Part shown: positions 8,645 to 16,957 of the stretch, piece after piece
Numbering within the stretch: position 1 is the stretch's first letter
Layout: each line of letters starts with the position of its first letter
Assembly: GCF_001686985.1 (NCBI RefSeq)
Contig: NZ_CP015318.1
Coordinates: 246,001-310,000, forward strand
Origin: Mesorhizobium amorphae CCNWGS0123
Lineage (GTDB): Bacteria; Pseudomonadota; Alphaproteobacteria; Rhizobiales; Rhizobiaceae
Reading direction: 5' to 3'
Length of the DNA: 64,000 nt
Position numbers and translations under genes: made by a program
The notes under the pieces: model-generated
Databases searched by the model: none
What the model was told of the DNA's origin: nothing
Seen by the model: the letters and a program-made list of their open reading frames with translations, nothing else

Positions 8645-10735
8645 ATGACTGCCGACGCAGAAAACACGGACATGAAGGGCGACCGCCAGGGCGCTGCAAT
8701 GGCGGCTGTGCGCGTCGTTCGCCGGCTGCGCGAAGCCGGCGACTGGCAGCGCGAGATGGAGACCATCCTGGAGACGCTGTGCCACGCCATGGATTGCCAG
8801 CGCGGCATCCTGTTCCGGTTGCGCGAATTGCCAGGCCAGGGCTTTGCCCAGTCGGTCTCGGCCTACTGGATCGACCCCGACTTCGGCGGCGAACTGGCAT
8901 CGCCGACGGTCATCATGCAGACGGTCGTCAATTCGGATCCGCTGCTGGAGCGACTGGCCGAGGACGAGCGTCAGGGCAAGGTCTTTGCCGGCCACACGCG
9001 CAATCTGGAAGGCTTTCTCAGAACCGACTTCGAAAAGCAGAACATCAAGTCGTTCCTGTCGGTTTCGGTCTTCGCGCACGGCCATCTTTGGGGCACGCTC
9101 GCGGTTAACGACTGCGTCGACGAGCGCGGCTGGACCGACGAGGAAGAGGCGACGCTGCACATCATCGCGCTCGCCATCGGCGACGCCATCGAGCGCTCGC
9201 CCTCGGACGCCCATGCCAGCGAAGTCATCCGCCGTACCATGCTGCAGGCCTCGCTCGACGCCATCATCGTCATCGACGAGACCGGCTCGATCATCGAATT
9301 CAATCCGGCCGCCGAAAAGATGTTCGGTTTTCGGCGCTCCGACATACTCGGCAAGGACCTGCTCGATACGGTGGTTCCGGTATATTACCGCAAGGGCTAT
9401 GCGTCGGGCGCCGACTACATGTCGGGCCGCGGCTCGCCGATGGTCGGCCAGCGGCTCGAAACGGTCACCCAGAATGCGGCCGGCGAGGTTTTTCCGATCG
9501 AATTGACGGCGACCGAGATGCGGGTCGCCGACCGCCGTCTCATCTTCGGCTCGATCCGCGACCTGCGCGACAAGCTGCGCGCCGAGGAGGAGATCGGTCG
9601 TCAGCGCGAGAAACTGCACCAGAACGAGAAAATGGCGGCGATGGGTTCGCTGCTGGCAGGTGTCTCGCATGAGCTGAACAACCCGCTTGCCGTGGTCGTC
9701 GCGCAGTCGACGCTTCTGCACGAATTCGCCACCGACCCGCAGACCAAGGTGCGCGCCGAAAAGGTCCGCGCCGCCGCCGAACGCTGCGGCCGTATCGTCA
9801 AGAGCTTCCTGTCTATGGTGCGCCTGCATCCGGCGGCACAGGCCGAGACCGATCTCAACCAGGTGATCCGCGCGGCACTCGAAGTGACCGCCTATGGCGC
9901 GCGCTCGAGCGGCATAATCATCGACACCGATTTCGCCGCCGGCCCGCTGCTGGCCATGGCCGATGCCGACCACGTGACACAGGTGGCGGCCAATTTCCTG
10001 ATCAACAGCCAGCATGCCTTGGCCGGCGTCGCGGGCGACCGGCTGATCAAGGTACGCACATTTCGCAGCGACCGCGGCAATCCCGGCTTTTCGATCGAGG
10101 ACAACGGACCCGGTGTGCCGGAAGCGATCCGTTCGCGCATCTTCGAATCCTATTTCACCACCAAGCCGGTCGGCGTCGGCACCGGCATCGGCCTGTCGAT
10201 CTCGAAATCGATCATCGAACGGCACAACGGCAACATCTGGTTCGAGGAAGTCCTGCCGAGGGGTGCCCGCTTCGTCGTCCAGTTGCCGGCGATCGCCGCC
10301 GGTGCAGCCGCGGCCGGCGAAAGCCCGGCGCGCTCGAGCGGCCTGCGCCATGCGCTGATCATCGACGACGAGCCCGATGTCGCCGGCTCGCTGTCCGACA
10401 TTCTGGAACTGATGGGCTTGAAGTCGAGGGTGGTGGCGGCCTGGACATCGGCAGCCGGGATCCTCGCAGGGCATATGCCGCCCGACATCGTCTTTTCCGA
10501 CCTGCGCATGCCCGGCACCAGCGGCATCGCCATCTATCGCGAGCTGCTTGCCGAACGGCCTGACCTGGCGCAGCGCTTCGTGCTCGTCACCGGCGACCTG
10601 ATCGGCGCCAAGGCCGAGATCGAGGCGTTGCCGGCGCCACAGCGCCCGCAAATCCTCGAGAAGCCTTTCAGCACGCTGGACGTCCGCGGCGTGCTCTCGG
10701 CCATTGCCGAGCAGGTCGCCGTGGCCGCCGGCTGA
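8645..10735 (+). CDS. Soluble hybrid sensor histidine kinase (GAF-PAS-HisKA-HATPase-REC)
   Basis: A 696-aa kinase without membrane spans. Domains in order: GAF-like (about 20-180), PAS (about 200-310, with DAIIVIDETGSIIEFNPAAE), HisKA with the phospho-His in AGVSHELNNPLAVV (about 325-390), HATPase with GTGIGLSISKSIIERH (about 430-555), and a C-terminal receiver (about 575-690) with Asp in IVFSDLRMPG. It should sense a cytoplasmic signal and pass phosphate to its own receiver; no output domain is attached. ATG 8645 was chosen over a TTG three codons earlier. The adjacent OmpR-type regulators are possible partners, but this is not shown. Confidence 0.9.
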   Translation: MTADAENTDMKGDRQGAAMAAVRVVRRLREAGDWQREMETILETLCHAMDCQRGILFRLRELPGQGFAQSVSAYWIDPDFGGELASPTVIMQTVVNSDPLLERLAEDERQGKVFAGHTRNLEGFLRTDFEKQNIKSFLSVSVFAHGHLWGTLAVNDCVDERGWTDEEEATLHIIALAIGDAIERSPSDAHASEVIRRTMLQASLDAIIVIDETGSIIEFNPAAEKMFGFRRSDILGKDLLDTVVPVYYRKGYASGADYMSGRGSPMVGQRLETVTQNAAGEVFPIELTATEMRVADRRLIFGSIRDLRDKLRAEEEIGRQREKLHQNEKMAAMGSLLAGVSHELNNPLAVVVAQSTLLHEFATDPQTKVRAEKVRAAAERCGRIVKSFLSMVRLHPAAQAETDLNQVIRAALEVTAYGARSSGIIIDTDFAAGPLLAMADADHVTQVAANFLINSQHALAGVAGDRLIKVRTFRSDRGNPGFSIEDNGPGVPEAIRSRIFESYFTTKPVGVGTGIGLSISKSIIERHNGNIWFEEVLPRGARFVVQLPAIAAGAAAAGESPARSSGLRHALIIDDEPDVAGSLSDILELMGLKSRVVAAWTSAAGILAGHMPPDIVFSDLRMPGTSGIAIYRELLAERPDLAQRFVLVTGDLIGAKAEIEALPAPQRPQILEKPFSTLDVRGVLSAIAEQVAVAAG

Positions 10736-10745
10736 CCCCTTCCCT

Positions 10746-10796
10746 GGGTCTGTTGAGATCAGGTCAGGCCGGCCTGACCTGAACATCAATAGACCC
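10746..10796. repeat. Long inverted repeat with 24-bp perfect palindromic core
   Basis: The core 10759-10782 is a perfect palindrome with half TCAGGTCAGGCC. The arms extend outward with few mismatches from GGGTCT to AGACCC. It follows the hybrid-kinase stop by 10 bp. An A7 run follows on the plus strand, so on this strand it is not a canonical T-tract terminator. It could be a protein-binding site or a transcript-end structure. Confidence 0.6.
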
Positions 10797-10919
10797 AAAA
10801 AAAGAGACTCCCGACCGACGTGCGGCGGGAGCCTGACTGGAGCGCTGGAGGTGCGCTCTGGGAGGTCCAAGCATGACCCGAAGACTAGATACCTACTGTC
10901 GGATCATGCCTAGCAGAAC

Positions 10920-11327
10920 TCAAAAAACATTCGGCGTGTTGCTCATCGGCGCGGCATTGGCGATCATGCGGACGGCGCGGTCTCTATGCACGCCGGACTG
11001 GGCGGCAATGACGCGCAGGCAATCCGCGCTCTCGGCACCCCAGGCCTGGCCCTTGCAGGCAAAATCGATTTCCGGCTTCGGCAGCCGTGCTGTCTTGACC
11101 GTGGTCGAGGCGCCGTCGATGACGTTGGCTGGCGGATTGAACGAAGCGAAGGCCGGACCGGCCGCCGGCGTGAATGCCATGATTGCGAAAGCGCAGGCGC
11201 CCATCATCATGAACATCACCATCGGATGATCAGTGGCGCGCTGGCGCAGGGCCAGCTTCGGACGCCTGTCATTGCGCTCCGGCACTTGCCTGCCGCGGTC
11301 GCTGTTGGCGTGAACCTTCGTAAACAT
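10920..11327 (-). CDS. Hypothetical membrane-anchored/exported protein with paired cysteines
   Basis: A 135-aa protein. A basic N-terminal 35 residues precedes one hydrophobic segment (about 36-62, rich in Met, Phe and Ala, ending PAFA), then a short exported domain with two cysteines in DFACKGQAWGAESADCLRVIA that could form a disulfide. I do not recognise a named family. The start is supported by GAAGGGAA upstream. An internal ATG near residue 36 would give a simple signal-peptide protein. It stands alone between the hybrid kinase and the Rieske gene. Confidence 0.65.
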   Translation of the reverse strand: MFTKVHANSDRGRQVPERNDRRPKLALRQRATDHPMVMFMMMGACAFAIMAFTPAAGPAFASFNPPANVIDGASTTVKTARLPKPEIDFACKGQAWGAESADCLRVIAAQSGVHRDRAVRMIANAAPMSNTPNVF

Positions 11328-11852
11328 CGCCGTTCCCTTCGTTTATTTTTGTCTTTGCTATAAAACGAACTTAATCGCGCCTGGTAACGGACGAACGACG
11401 CGCGAAGGTTGCCCGTGTAACAGCGTTGAAACAAGAAAATCGGGCATATCCGGGCACAATCGGGCAAGCGCCGATGGTCTGTTTCGTTTGCGAAGCTGTT
11501 TCATGTGCATGATCAGTATGTTGCCTAGACGGTGATAGCGTTGAGCTATGCCCCGACCTGCCCGGCCAGACTATGAGCAAGATCACACTCCGGGCGGCAG
11601 TCTGCCGGCGCCGCGGCTTTTTCCTCGGAAATGCGTTCATTTTCCCAGGCGCGGCGCCCGCGAATCTCCGCGCCAGGCGCATCATCCACAACCGGCGCTA
11701 AGGCCCGGATTTTCCGGGATTTTCTCTCGTCGGACCAGATCCAGGTCTGCACAATTCAGCCATGCTGAAATCTCTGTATTTCCACAAGCCATTGCATTTC
11801 AAAGAAAAATATGATTTTATTGAATGAGTATTCAACAAATGAAGAGCCTTTT
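11328..11852. other. Regulatory spacer before the Rieske gene
   Basis: A spacer of 525 bp between divergent genes. It contains three CGGGCA hexamers exactly 10 bp apart (11441, 11451, 11461) and ends with the palindromic operator at 11820-11835. AT-rich DNA from about 11760 to 11850 probably holds the Rieske promoter. Open frames on the minus strand here have no ribosome-binding site or family signature. Confidence 0.5.
11820..11835. promoter_or_regulatory. BetI-like operator copy 1
   Basis: TTGAATGAGTATTCAA is an inverted repeat TTGAA-N6-TTCAA, 17 bp before the Rieske start codon. The same pattern occurs at 15015-15030 and 23260-23275 in this gene cluster, which encodes a BetI-like TetR protein. 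A position this close to the start suits repression. Confidence 0.65.
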
Positions 11853-13055
11853 ATGAACCCGCACCTCCGTGACGTGGCGATCCCCAACAATTGGGACCGG
11901 CGGGGCCTGCCGGGCTGGAGTTACCACTCCAGCGCCCTTCTCGAACTCGAGAGGGAATACGTCTTCCGCAACCACTGGCAGATCGCCGGCCATGTCTCCG
12001 ACGTGCCGAATGCCGGCGACTATCTGACCATGGATGTGGTCGGCGAGCGCGCCCTGATCGTGCGCGGCAAGGACGGCGTCGTGCGCGCCTTCAACAATAT
12101 GTGCCGGCACCGCGGCAGCCGCGTCGTCGCCGACAGCCAGGGCACCTGCAAGAACGCGCTCGTCTGCCCCTTCCATGGCTGGGTCTACAATCTCGATGGC
12201 ACGCTGCGCGGTGCTGCCCGTCCGCGTTCCTTCCCCGATCTCGACAAGACCGAGTTCGGCCTGATGCCGCTCGACCTCGAAATCTGGATGGGCTTCATCT
12301 TCATCCGCTTCCGCAAGGGTGGCCCGCAGCCGTCAGTGGCCGAACTGCTGAAGCCGATCGAGGCCGAAATGGCTCACTACAACGTTGCCGAGATGGTGCC
12401 GTCCTGGGGCATCTGGACGCAGAAGTCGCCGGTCAACTGGAAGTCGGTACGCGATGTCGACAATGAAGGCTATCACGTCGCCATGGCGCATCCGGCGCTG
12501 CAGGATCTCTACGGCGCGACCTATTTCGACGAGCCGTTCATCAACGGCGTGTCGCGCTCCTTCGCCACCTACAATCCGCATGCCGGGCGGCGCTGGAGCG
12601 TGCGCGAATACATCAAGCTCACCCCCGACGCGTCGCATCTGCCGGAGCATCTGCGCAGAGCCTGGATCTATTACGGCATCTTCCCCAACAACGCGCTGTC
12701 GATCATGCCGGAATCGGTGCAGTTCTATCAGGAGTTCCCGATCTCGACCGGCGAGACGCTGCTGCGCGGCGCGATCTACCGCTATCCCGATGAGACCAGG
12801 GAGCAGGCGGCTGCGCGCTATCTCGCCTACCGCATCGACCGTGACACGATGAACGAGGACGTGCAGCTTTCGGTATGGTCGAACGAATCCATGCTGTCGG
12901 AGGCCTTCGAAGGTTTTTACCTCTCAGACCTGGAATACGGCGTGCGCACCCACCACGACCATCTGCGCCAGCAGATCCCGGTGCTCGGGCTCGAGACCGC
13001 GCCGGAGGAGAAGGACATGTGGGCACAGAATGACGCGCTAAGGTCGCGGTCGTAG
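11853..13055 (+). CDS. Rieske non-heme iron oxygenase, alpha subunit (N-demethylase-like)
   Basis: A 400-aa ring-hydroxylating-type oxygenase. The Rieske [2Fe-2S] ligands are Cys84/His86 (CRHRG) and Cys105/His108 (CPFHGW). The mononuclear iron site includes His208 and His213 in the segment DVDNEGYHVAMAHP. Relatives acting on glycine betaine, stachydrine or carnitine share this layout, and the amine-type neighbours favour oxidative N-demethylation or amine oxygenation over ring attack. No ferredoxin-reductase partner is encoded nearby. ATG 11853 was preferred to 11811, which would place the operator inside the coding region. The exact substrate is unknown. Confidence 0.85.
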   Translation: MNPHLRDVAIPNNWDRRGLPGWSYHSSALLELEREYVFRNHWQIAGHVSDVPNAGDYLTMDVVGERALIVRGKDGVVRAFNNMCRHRGSRVVADSQGTCKNALVCPFHGWVYNLDGTLRGAARPRSFPDLDKTEFGLMPLDLEIWMGFIFIRFRKGGPQPSVAELLKPIEAEMAHYNVAEMVPSWGIWTQKSPVNWKSVRDVDNEGYHVAMAHPALQDLYGATYFDEPFINGVSRSFATYNPHAGRRWSVREYIKLTPDASHLPEHLRRAWIYYGIFPNNALSIMPESVQFYQEFPISTGETLLRGAIYRYPDETREQAAARYLAYRIDRDTMNEDVQLSVWSNESMLSEAFEGFYLSDLEYGVRTHHDHLRQQIPVLGLETAPEEKDMWAQNDALRSRS

Positions 13056-13063
13056 CGCGAGGC

Positions 13064-13506
13064 GGCGAAGCTGCCAATCTCCCCCCTCGTGGGGGAGATG
13101 TCCGGCAGGACAGAGCGACTGTCTTGGAAGTCCAGTGCGTTTTTGCCCGGAAGCTACACGTCCTGGTTCCATTTTCACTGGCCCCTCCTTGCGCGAGGCG
13201 GGGTTGGTCCTCGGCCGAGGATTTCCCCAAGCGACTGTTCGGGCTTGGGAAAATGGTGTAGCTGGCCCACGCTCTGTCACGATCTTCGAGATCACTGGGG
13301 CTACGGGCTTGGCTCCGCGACAACTTCTGGTGGCCGCCAAAAGTGGTCGGTTCCAAGTTACAAGGGGGCGCGAAGGAACGCTAGCCTTCCTTACTTTGCG
13401 ATCACCCGCAAACTGGCGAAGGTGTGTGGAATAGCTGACAGGCCGGCGGGACAGCGCCCCCCTCTGCCCTGCCGGGCATCTCCCCCACAAGGGGGGGGGG
13501 GAGATC
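13064..13506. repeat. Intergenic element bounded by inverted CTCCCCC/GGGGGAG ends
   Basis: The left end (about 13064-13115) reads AATCTCCCCCCTCGTGGGGG then AGATGTCCGGCAGGACAGAG. The right end (about 13460-13506) is its approximate reverse complement, with CTCTGCCCTGCCGGGCATCT then CCCCCAC and an 11-base G run. The core has no convincing gene; a 99-aa frame at 13135-13434 lacks a ribosome-binding site. It looks like a dispersed non-coding repeat of rhizobial genomes or a decayed miniature element. Confidence 0.5.
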
Positions 13507-13511
13507 AGCCA

Positions 13512-14927
13512 TCACCCCTGCCACACGCCCTCTTTCCTCAAATCTTCCATCGTGCGTGAAATGCCTTCGCGCAGGATCGCGACCATGTCGTCGATCTGCT
13601 CCCGCGAAATGATCAGCGGCGGCGACATCACGCACATGTTGATCAGCGGCCGGACCAGCAAGCCGAGCTCATGGCAATGTGCGTCGATGCGCTTGCCGAC
13701 GTCCTTGTCGAGCTTCAGCGGATCCTTGCTTTCGCGATCGGCGACGCATTCGACGCAGCCCATCAGCCCCATGCCGCGCACCTCCCCGACCAAAGGAAGT
13801 TCCTCCAACGTCTTCAGCTGCGCCTGGAAATAGGGTGCGACCTCGCGCGTATGGGCAAGCACGCTCTCCTCGAGGATATCGAGGTTCTTCAGCGCCACCG
13901 CGCAGCCGATCGGATGACTGGTGTAGGTCAGACCATGGCCGAACAGCGCGTCGGGGTGGTTCGAGCGGCGCAGCTCCTGCAAAATCCGCTCCGAGATGAT
14001 GACGCCGCCGAGCGGGAAATAGCCTGATGTGACGCCCTTGGCGAAGGTGATCATGTCGGGATCGATGCCGAACATTTCACCGGAGGCAAAGACGTGGCCG
14101 AGCCGGCCGAAGCCAGTCACCACCTCGTCGGAGATGTAGAGGATGCCGTTGTCGCGGCAGATTTCGCGGATGCGCTTCAGGTAGCCATCCGGCGGCACCA
14201 CGACGCCGCCCGAGGCCTGCACCGGCTCGCCGACGAAGGCGCCGATCCTGTCGGCGCCGATGCGCGCGACCGTGTCGCGGAACTGATCGACCAGGAAGTC
14301 GGTGAACGCCTCTATGCTCATGCCTTGCGGCCGGCGGAACGGGTCCGGCGAAGAGAGCTTCACGACCAGTTCGTCGGCGCCATCCATCCAGTGGCGGTCG
14401 CGTGGGCGGCCATTGAGCGAGGCCGACAGATAGGTCGAGCCGTGATAGGCGCCGCCGCGGCTGAGGATCAGCTTCTTTTCCGGCCGCCCCCGCACATTGT
14501 TGTAGAACTGCATGAAGCGCAGTGCCGTCTCCACCGCCGAGGAGCCGCCGGTGGTGAAGAAGACATGGCTGAGATCCCCCGGCGCATGGCCGGCGATGCG
14601 CATGGCAAGCTCCGCCGATGGCGCGTTCATCGTGTACCACGGCGTGTTGTAGGACAGCGCCATCGCCTGGTCGTACATCACCTTGGCGAGTTCCTCGCGG
14701 CGGTGGCCGACATTGATGCACCACATGCCGGCCGGTCCGTCGATCAGCCTTTTGCCCGATGCGTCGGTGATGTAGATGCCCTCGCCCTCGCCGATCAGCG
14801 CGCGCGCCTCGGTGCCGACCGAGCCGGCGAACGGCCAGGGCTGGACGAGATGGCGCTTGGCCAGTTCGACGGCGTCGACATCGGCATCGGCCGTTTCCTT
14901 CGCCTTCAGGTCTCTTGCAGCCGCCAT
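13512..14927 (-). CDS. Class III PLP-dependent aminotransferase
   Basis: A 471-aa enzyme of the omega-amino-acid/diamine transaminase class, normal in length. It shows GGSSAVETALRF and AYHGSTYLS for cofactor and substrate binding, Asp267 in ISDEVVTGFGRLG facing the pyridine nitrogen, and the Schiff-base Lys297 in TFAKGVTSGYFPLGG. It likely moves a terminal amino group from an amine to a keto acid such as pyruvate. ATG 14927 follows GAGGCGAAG and begins the family N-terminus; a longer frame to 15008 lacks support. It is divergent from the polyamine-type permease genes with a shared operator between, suggesting that uptake and transamination are co-regulated. Confidence 0.88.
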   Translation of the reverse strand: MAAARDLKAKETADADVDAVELAKRHLVQPWPFAGSVGTEARALIGEGEGIYITDASGKRLIDGPAGMWCINVGHRREELAKVMYDQAMALSYNTPWYTMNAPSAELAMRIAGHAPGDLSHVFFTTGGSSAVETALRFMQFYNNVRGRPEKKLILSRGGAYHGSTYLSASLNGRPRDRHWMDGADELVVKLSSPDPFRRPQGMSIEAFTDFLVDQFRDTVARIGADRIGAFVGEPVQASGGVVVPPDGYLKRIREICRDNGILYISDEVVTGFGRLGHVFASGEMFGIDPDMITFAKGVTSGYFPLGGVIISERILQELRRSNHPDALFGHGLTYTSHPIGCAVALKNLDILEESVLAHTREVAPYFQAQLKTLEELPLVGEVRGMGLMGCVECVADRESKDPLKLDKDVGKRIDAHCHELGLLVRPLINMCVMSPPLIISREQIDDMVAILREGISRTMEDLRKEGVWQG

Positions 14928-15014
14928 CTTCGCCTCACATGCTCTCGTGACAATTTTCAGCGGACACGAAGTCAAGCTCCAAGCCTTGGGAAAAGTGGCT
15001 TTCTTCACTTCATT

Positions 15015-15030
15015 TTGAATGTCCGTTCAA
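15015..15030. promoter_or_regulatory. BetI-like operator copy 2
   Basis: TTGAATGTCCGTTCAA fits the shared TTGAA-N6-TTCAA palindrome. It lies 87 bp upstream of the aminotransferase start and 185 bp before the first permease gene, between the divergent genes, so it could control both. Confidence 0.65.
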
Positions 15031-15215
15031 TCAATATTACAGAAATAGCGCTTGATTTCAATCGCCGGATGCGCGCATGATGAAAGAAAGCCGGCAAGCA
15101 AGGAGCGCGCCGCAAATCATGCTCCTTGCATAAAACAGGCGACCGGCGCCAACAATGGGATGAGCATGGCAGGACAGTCCGAGCCAGCAACCGAGATCAC
15201 GCCGGGGGCGCTGCA

Positions 15216-16133
15216 ATGACGGCGGCTGCCGAGGGGTCGCCTGCACGGCGCATGACACGGGCCAGGCGAAACGCCCTTCTGCAGTCCGAACCCGTCCAGG
15301 GCTTTGCCCTGATCAGCCCCACCTTCCTCTATGCCCTCATTCTTCTGGTCCTGCCGATCCTGGTGGTCATCGCTCACTCCTTCTGGACGCAGAACTATCT
15401 CACCATCGACCGAACCTTCACGCTGGAGAACTACCGCATCGCGCTGACCGAGCCGATCTATCGCGACCTGCTCTGGCGCTCTCTCTACATCTCGCTGATG
15501 GTGAGCTTCTTCACGGTCGTGCTCGCCTATCCGATCGCCTACTTCATCTCGTTCCATGGCGGCCGTCACAAGAGCCTGTGGCTGTTCCTGATCACCATTC
15601 CGTTCTGGACCAGCTATCTGCTGCGCGTGATGTCGTGGAAGGTCATCCTCGGCTACAATGGCGTGCTCAATTCCGGCCTGATGGGCCTCGGCATCATCGA
15701 CGAGCCGTCGACGGCACTGCTCTACAATTCGACCGCCGTCATCATCACGCTGACCCATGCCTGGGCGGCCTTCGCCATCCTGCCGATCTTCGTGTCATTG
15801 GAAAAAGTCGACCGCACGCTGGTCGAGGCGGCCAAGGACCTCGGCGACGGTCCGCTCCGTTCCTTCCTGCGCGTGACACTGCCGCTGTCGGTGCCAGGTA
15901 TCATCTCGGCGGCACTCATCGTCATGATCCCGACGGTCGGCGACTATGTCACACCGAAGCTTGTCGGCGGCAAGGACGGCGTCATGATCGCCAACGCCAT
16001 CCAGGCGCAGTTCGGCAAGGCGTCCAACTGGCCGCTGGGCGCCGCACTTTCCGTCACCACCATGCTGATCGTGACGCTGATCGCCGGCACCATGGTGCTC
16101 ATCATCCGCGCCGCGCAGAGGCTGGCCCGATGA
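15216..16133 (+). CDS. Polyamine-type ABC transporter permease (PotB-like)
   Basis: A 305-aa inner-membrane permease of the spermidine/putrescine class with about six membrane spans, the first at about residues 29-50. The cytoplasmic loop that contacts the ATPase is visible in EAAKDLGDGPLRSFLRVTLPLSVPGI. Start ATG 15216 follows GGGGGCGC; the longer frame from 15126 has an unlikely hydrophilic extension. Its stop overlaps the next permease gene in ATGA. With the second permease, ATPase and two binding proteins it forms a complete importer for an organic amine. Confidence 0.9.
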   Translation: MTAAAEGSPARRMTRARRNALLQSEPVQGFALISPTFLYALILLVLPILVVIAHSFWTQNYLTIDRTFTLENYRIALTEPIYRDLLWRSLYISLMVSFFTVVLAYPIAYFISFHGGRHKSLWLFLITIPFWTSYLLRVMSWKVILGYNGVLNSGLMGLGIIDEPSTALLYNSTAVIITLTHAWAAFAILPIFVSLEKVDRTLVEAAKDLGDGPLRSFLRVTLPLSVPGIISAALIVMIPTVGDYVTPKLVGGKDGVMIANAIQAQFGKASNWPLGAALSVTTMLIVTLIAGTMVLIIRAAQRLAR

Positions 16134-16957
16134 CAGCGTTGCGGCGTTTCCTGCCCGGCGGCGGCTGGCTGTCGGCCTATGCCTTCCTTTATGTGGTGTT
16201 CCTCTATCTGCCGGTTATCTTCCTGCCGATCTTCTCGATCAACACCGCGGCAACGCCGAAATTCCCGCTCTCCGGCTACACGCTGAAATGGTACGAGGAT
16301 CTGCCGCGGACGCCCGCACTGCTCGACGCCGCCTGGAACAGCCTGGTGGTCGGCGTCTCGGCGTCCATCCTCGCCACCGTCTTCGGCATCCTCGCCGCCC
16401 GCTCCATCACCCGCTACCGCTACCCCGGCCGCCGCGCCATCAACGGCCTGATCATGGCGCCCTTGGTGCTGCCGGAAGTCATCGTCGCCATCTCGATGCT
16501 GCTGGTGATGCTGCAACTGGGCTTGAGTCTGTCGCTGTTCACCGTTGTGCTCGGCCATGTGCTGGTCTGCATCCCCTATTCGATGACGGTGCTGACCTCC
16601 GGTTTCGAGGGCTTCGACCGCAGCCTTGAGGAGGCCTCCGCCGATCTCGGCGAGAGCGCCTTCGGCACCTTCCGGCGGGTGACGCTGCCAATGGTGGCGC
16701 CGGCGATCATCTCCAGCCTGCTGGTCTGCTTCACCATCTCGCTCGACGAGTTCATCATCGCCTTCTTCCTGACCGGCACCGATGCGACGCTGCCGATCTA
16801 CATCTGGGGCCAGCTGCGTTTCGCATCGAAGCTGCCCGGTGTGCTGGCGCTGGGCACCTTGCTGCTGGTCGCCTCTTTCCTGCTGATGACCGTTGCCGAA
16901 ATCCTGCGCCGCCGTGCGGCCAGGCGCACACAGAACGAGGGAGGCCTCTATGCCTGA
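16130..16957 (+). CDS. Polyamine-type ABC transporter permease (PotC-like)
   Basis: A 275-aa second permease subunit with about six membrane spans. The EAA loop reads EEASADLGESAFGTFRRVTL, and the segment SLDEFIIAFFLTG is typical of PotC-like proteins. It starts at the ATGA overlap with the first permease and ends 8 bp inside the ATPase gene, so the three genes are translationally coupled. It pairs with the first permease to form the membrane channel. Confidence 0.92.
   Translation: MTALRRFLPGGGWLSAYAFLYVVFLYLPVIFLPIFSINTAATPKFPLSGYTLKWYEDLPRTPALLDAAWNSLVVGVSASILATVFGILAARSITRYRYPGRRAINGLIMAPLVLPEVIVAISMLLVMLQLGLSLSLFTVVLGHVLVCIPYSMTVLTSGFEGFDRSLEEASADLGESAFGTFRRVTLPMVAPAIISSLLVCFTISLDEFIIAFFLTGTDATLPIYIWGQLRFASKLPGVLALGTLLLVASFLLMTVAEILRRRAARRTQNEGGLYA

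Noticed and set aside
11820..11852. Upstream ATG at 11811 as the Rieske start
   Set aside because: It would put the palindromic operator inside the gene and add a non-conserved leader; ATG 11853 fits the family start.
13135..13434. A 99-aa plus-strand frame in the repeat-bounded spacer
   Set aside because: There is no ribosome-binding site and no homology signature, and it lies wholly inside the non-coding element.
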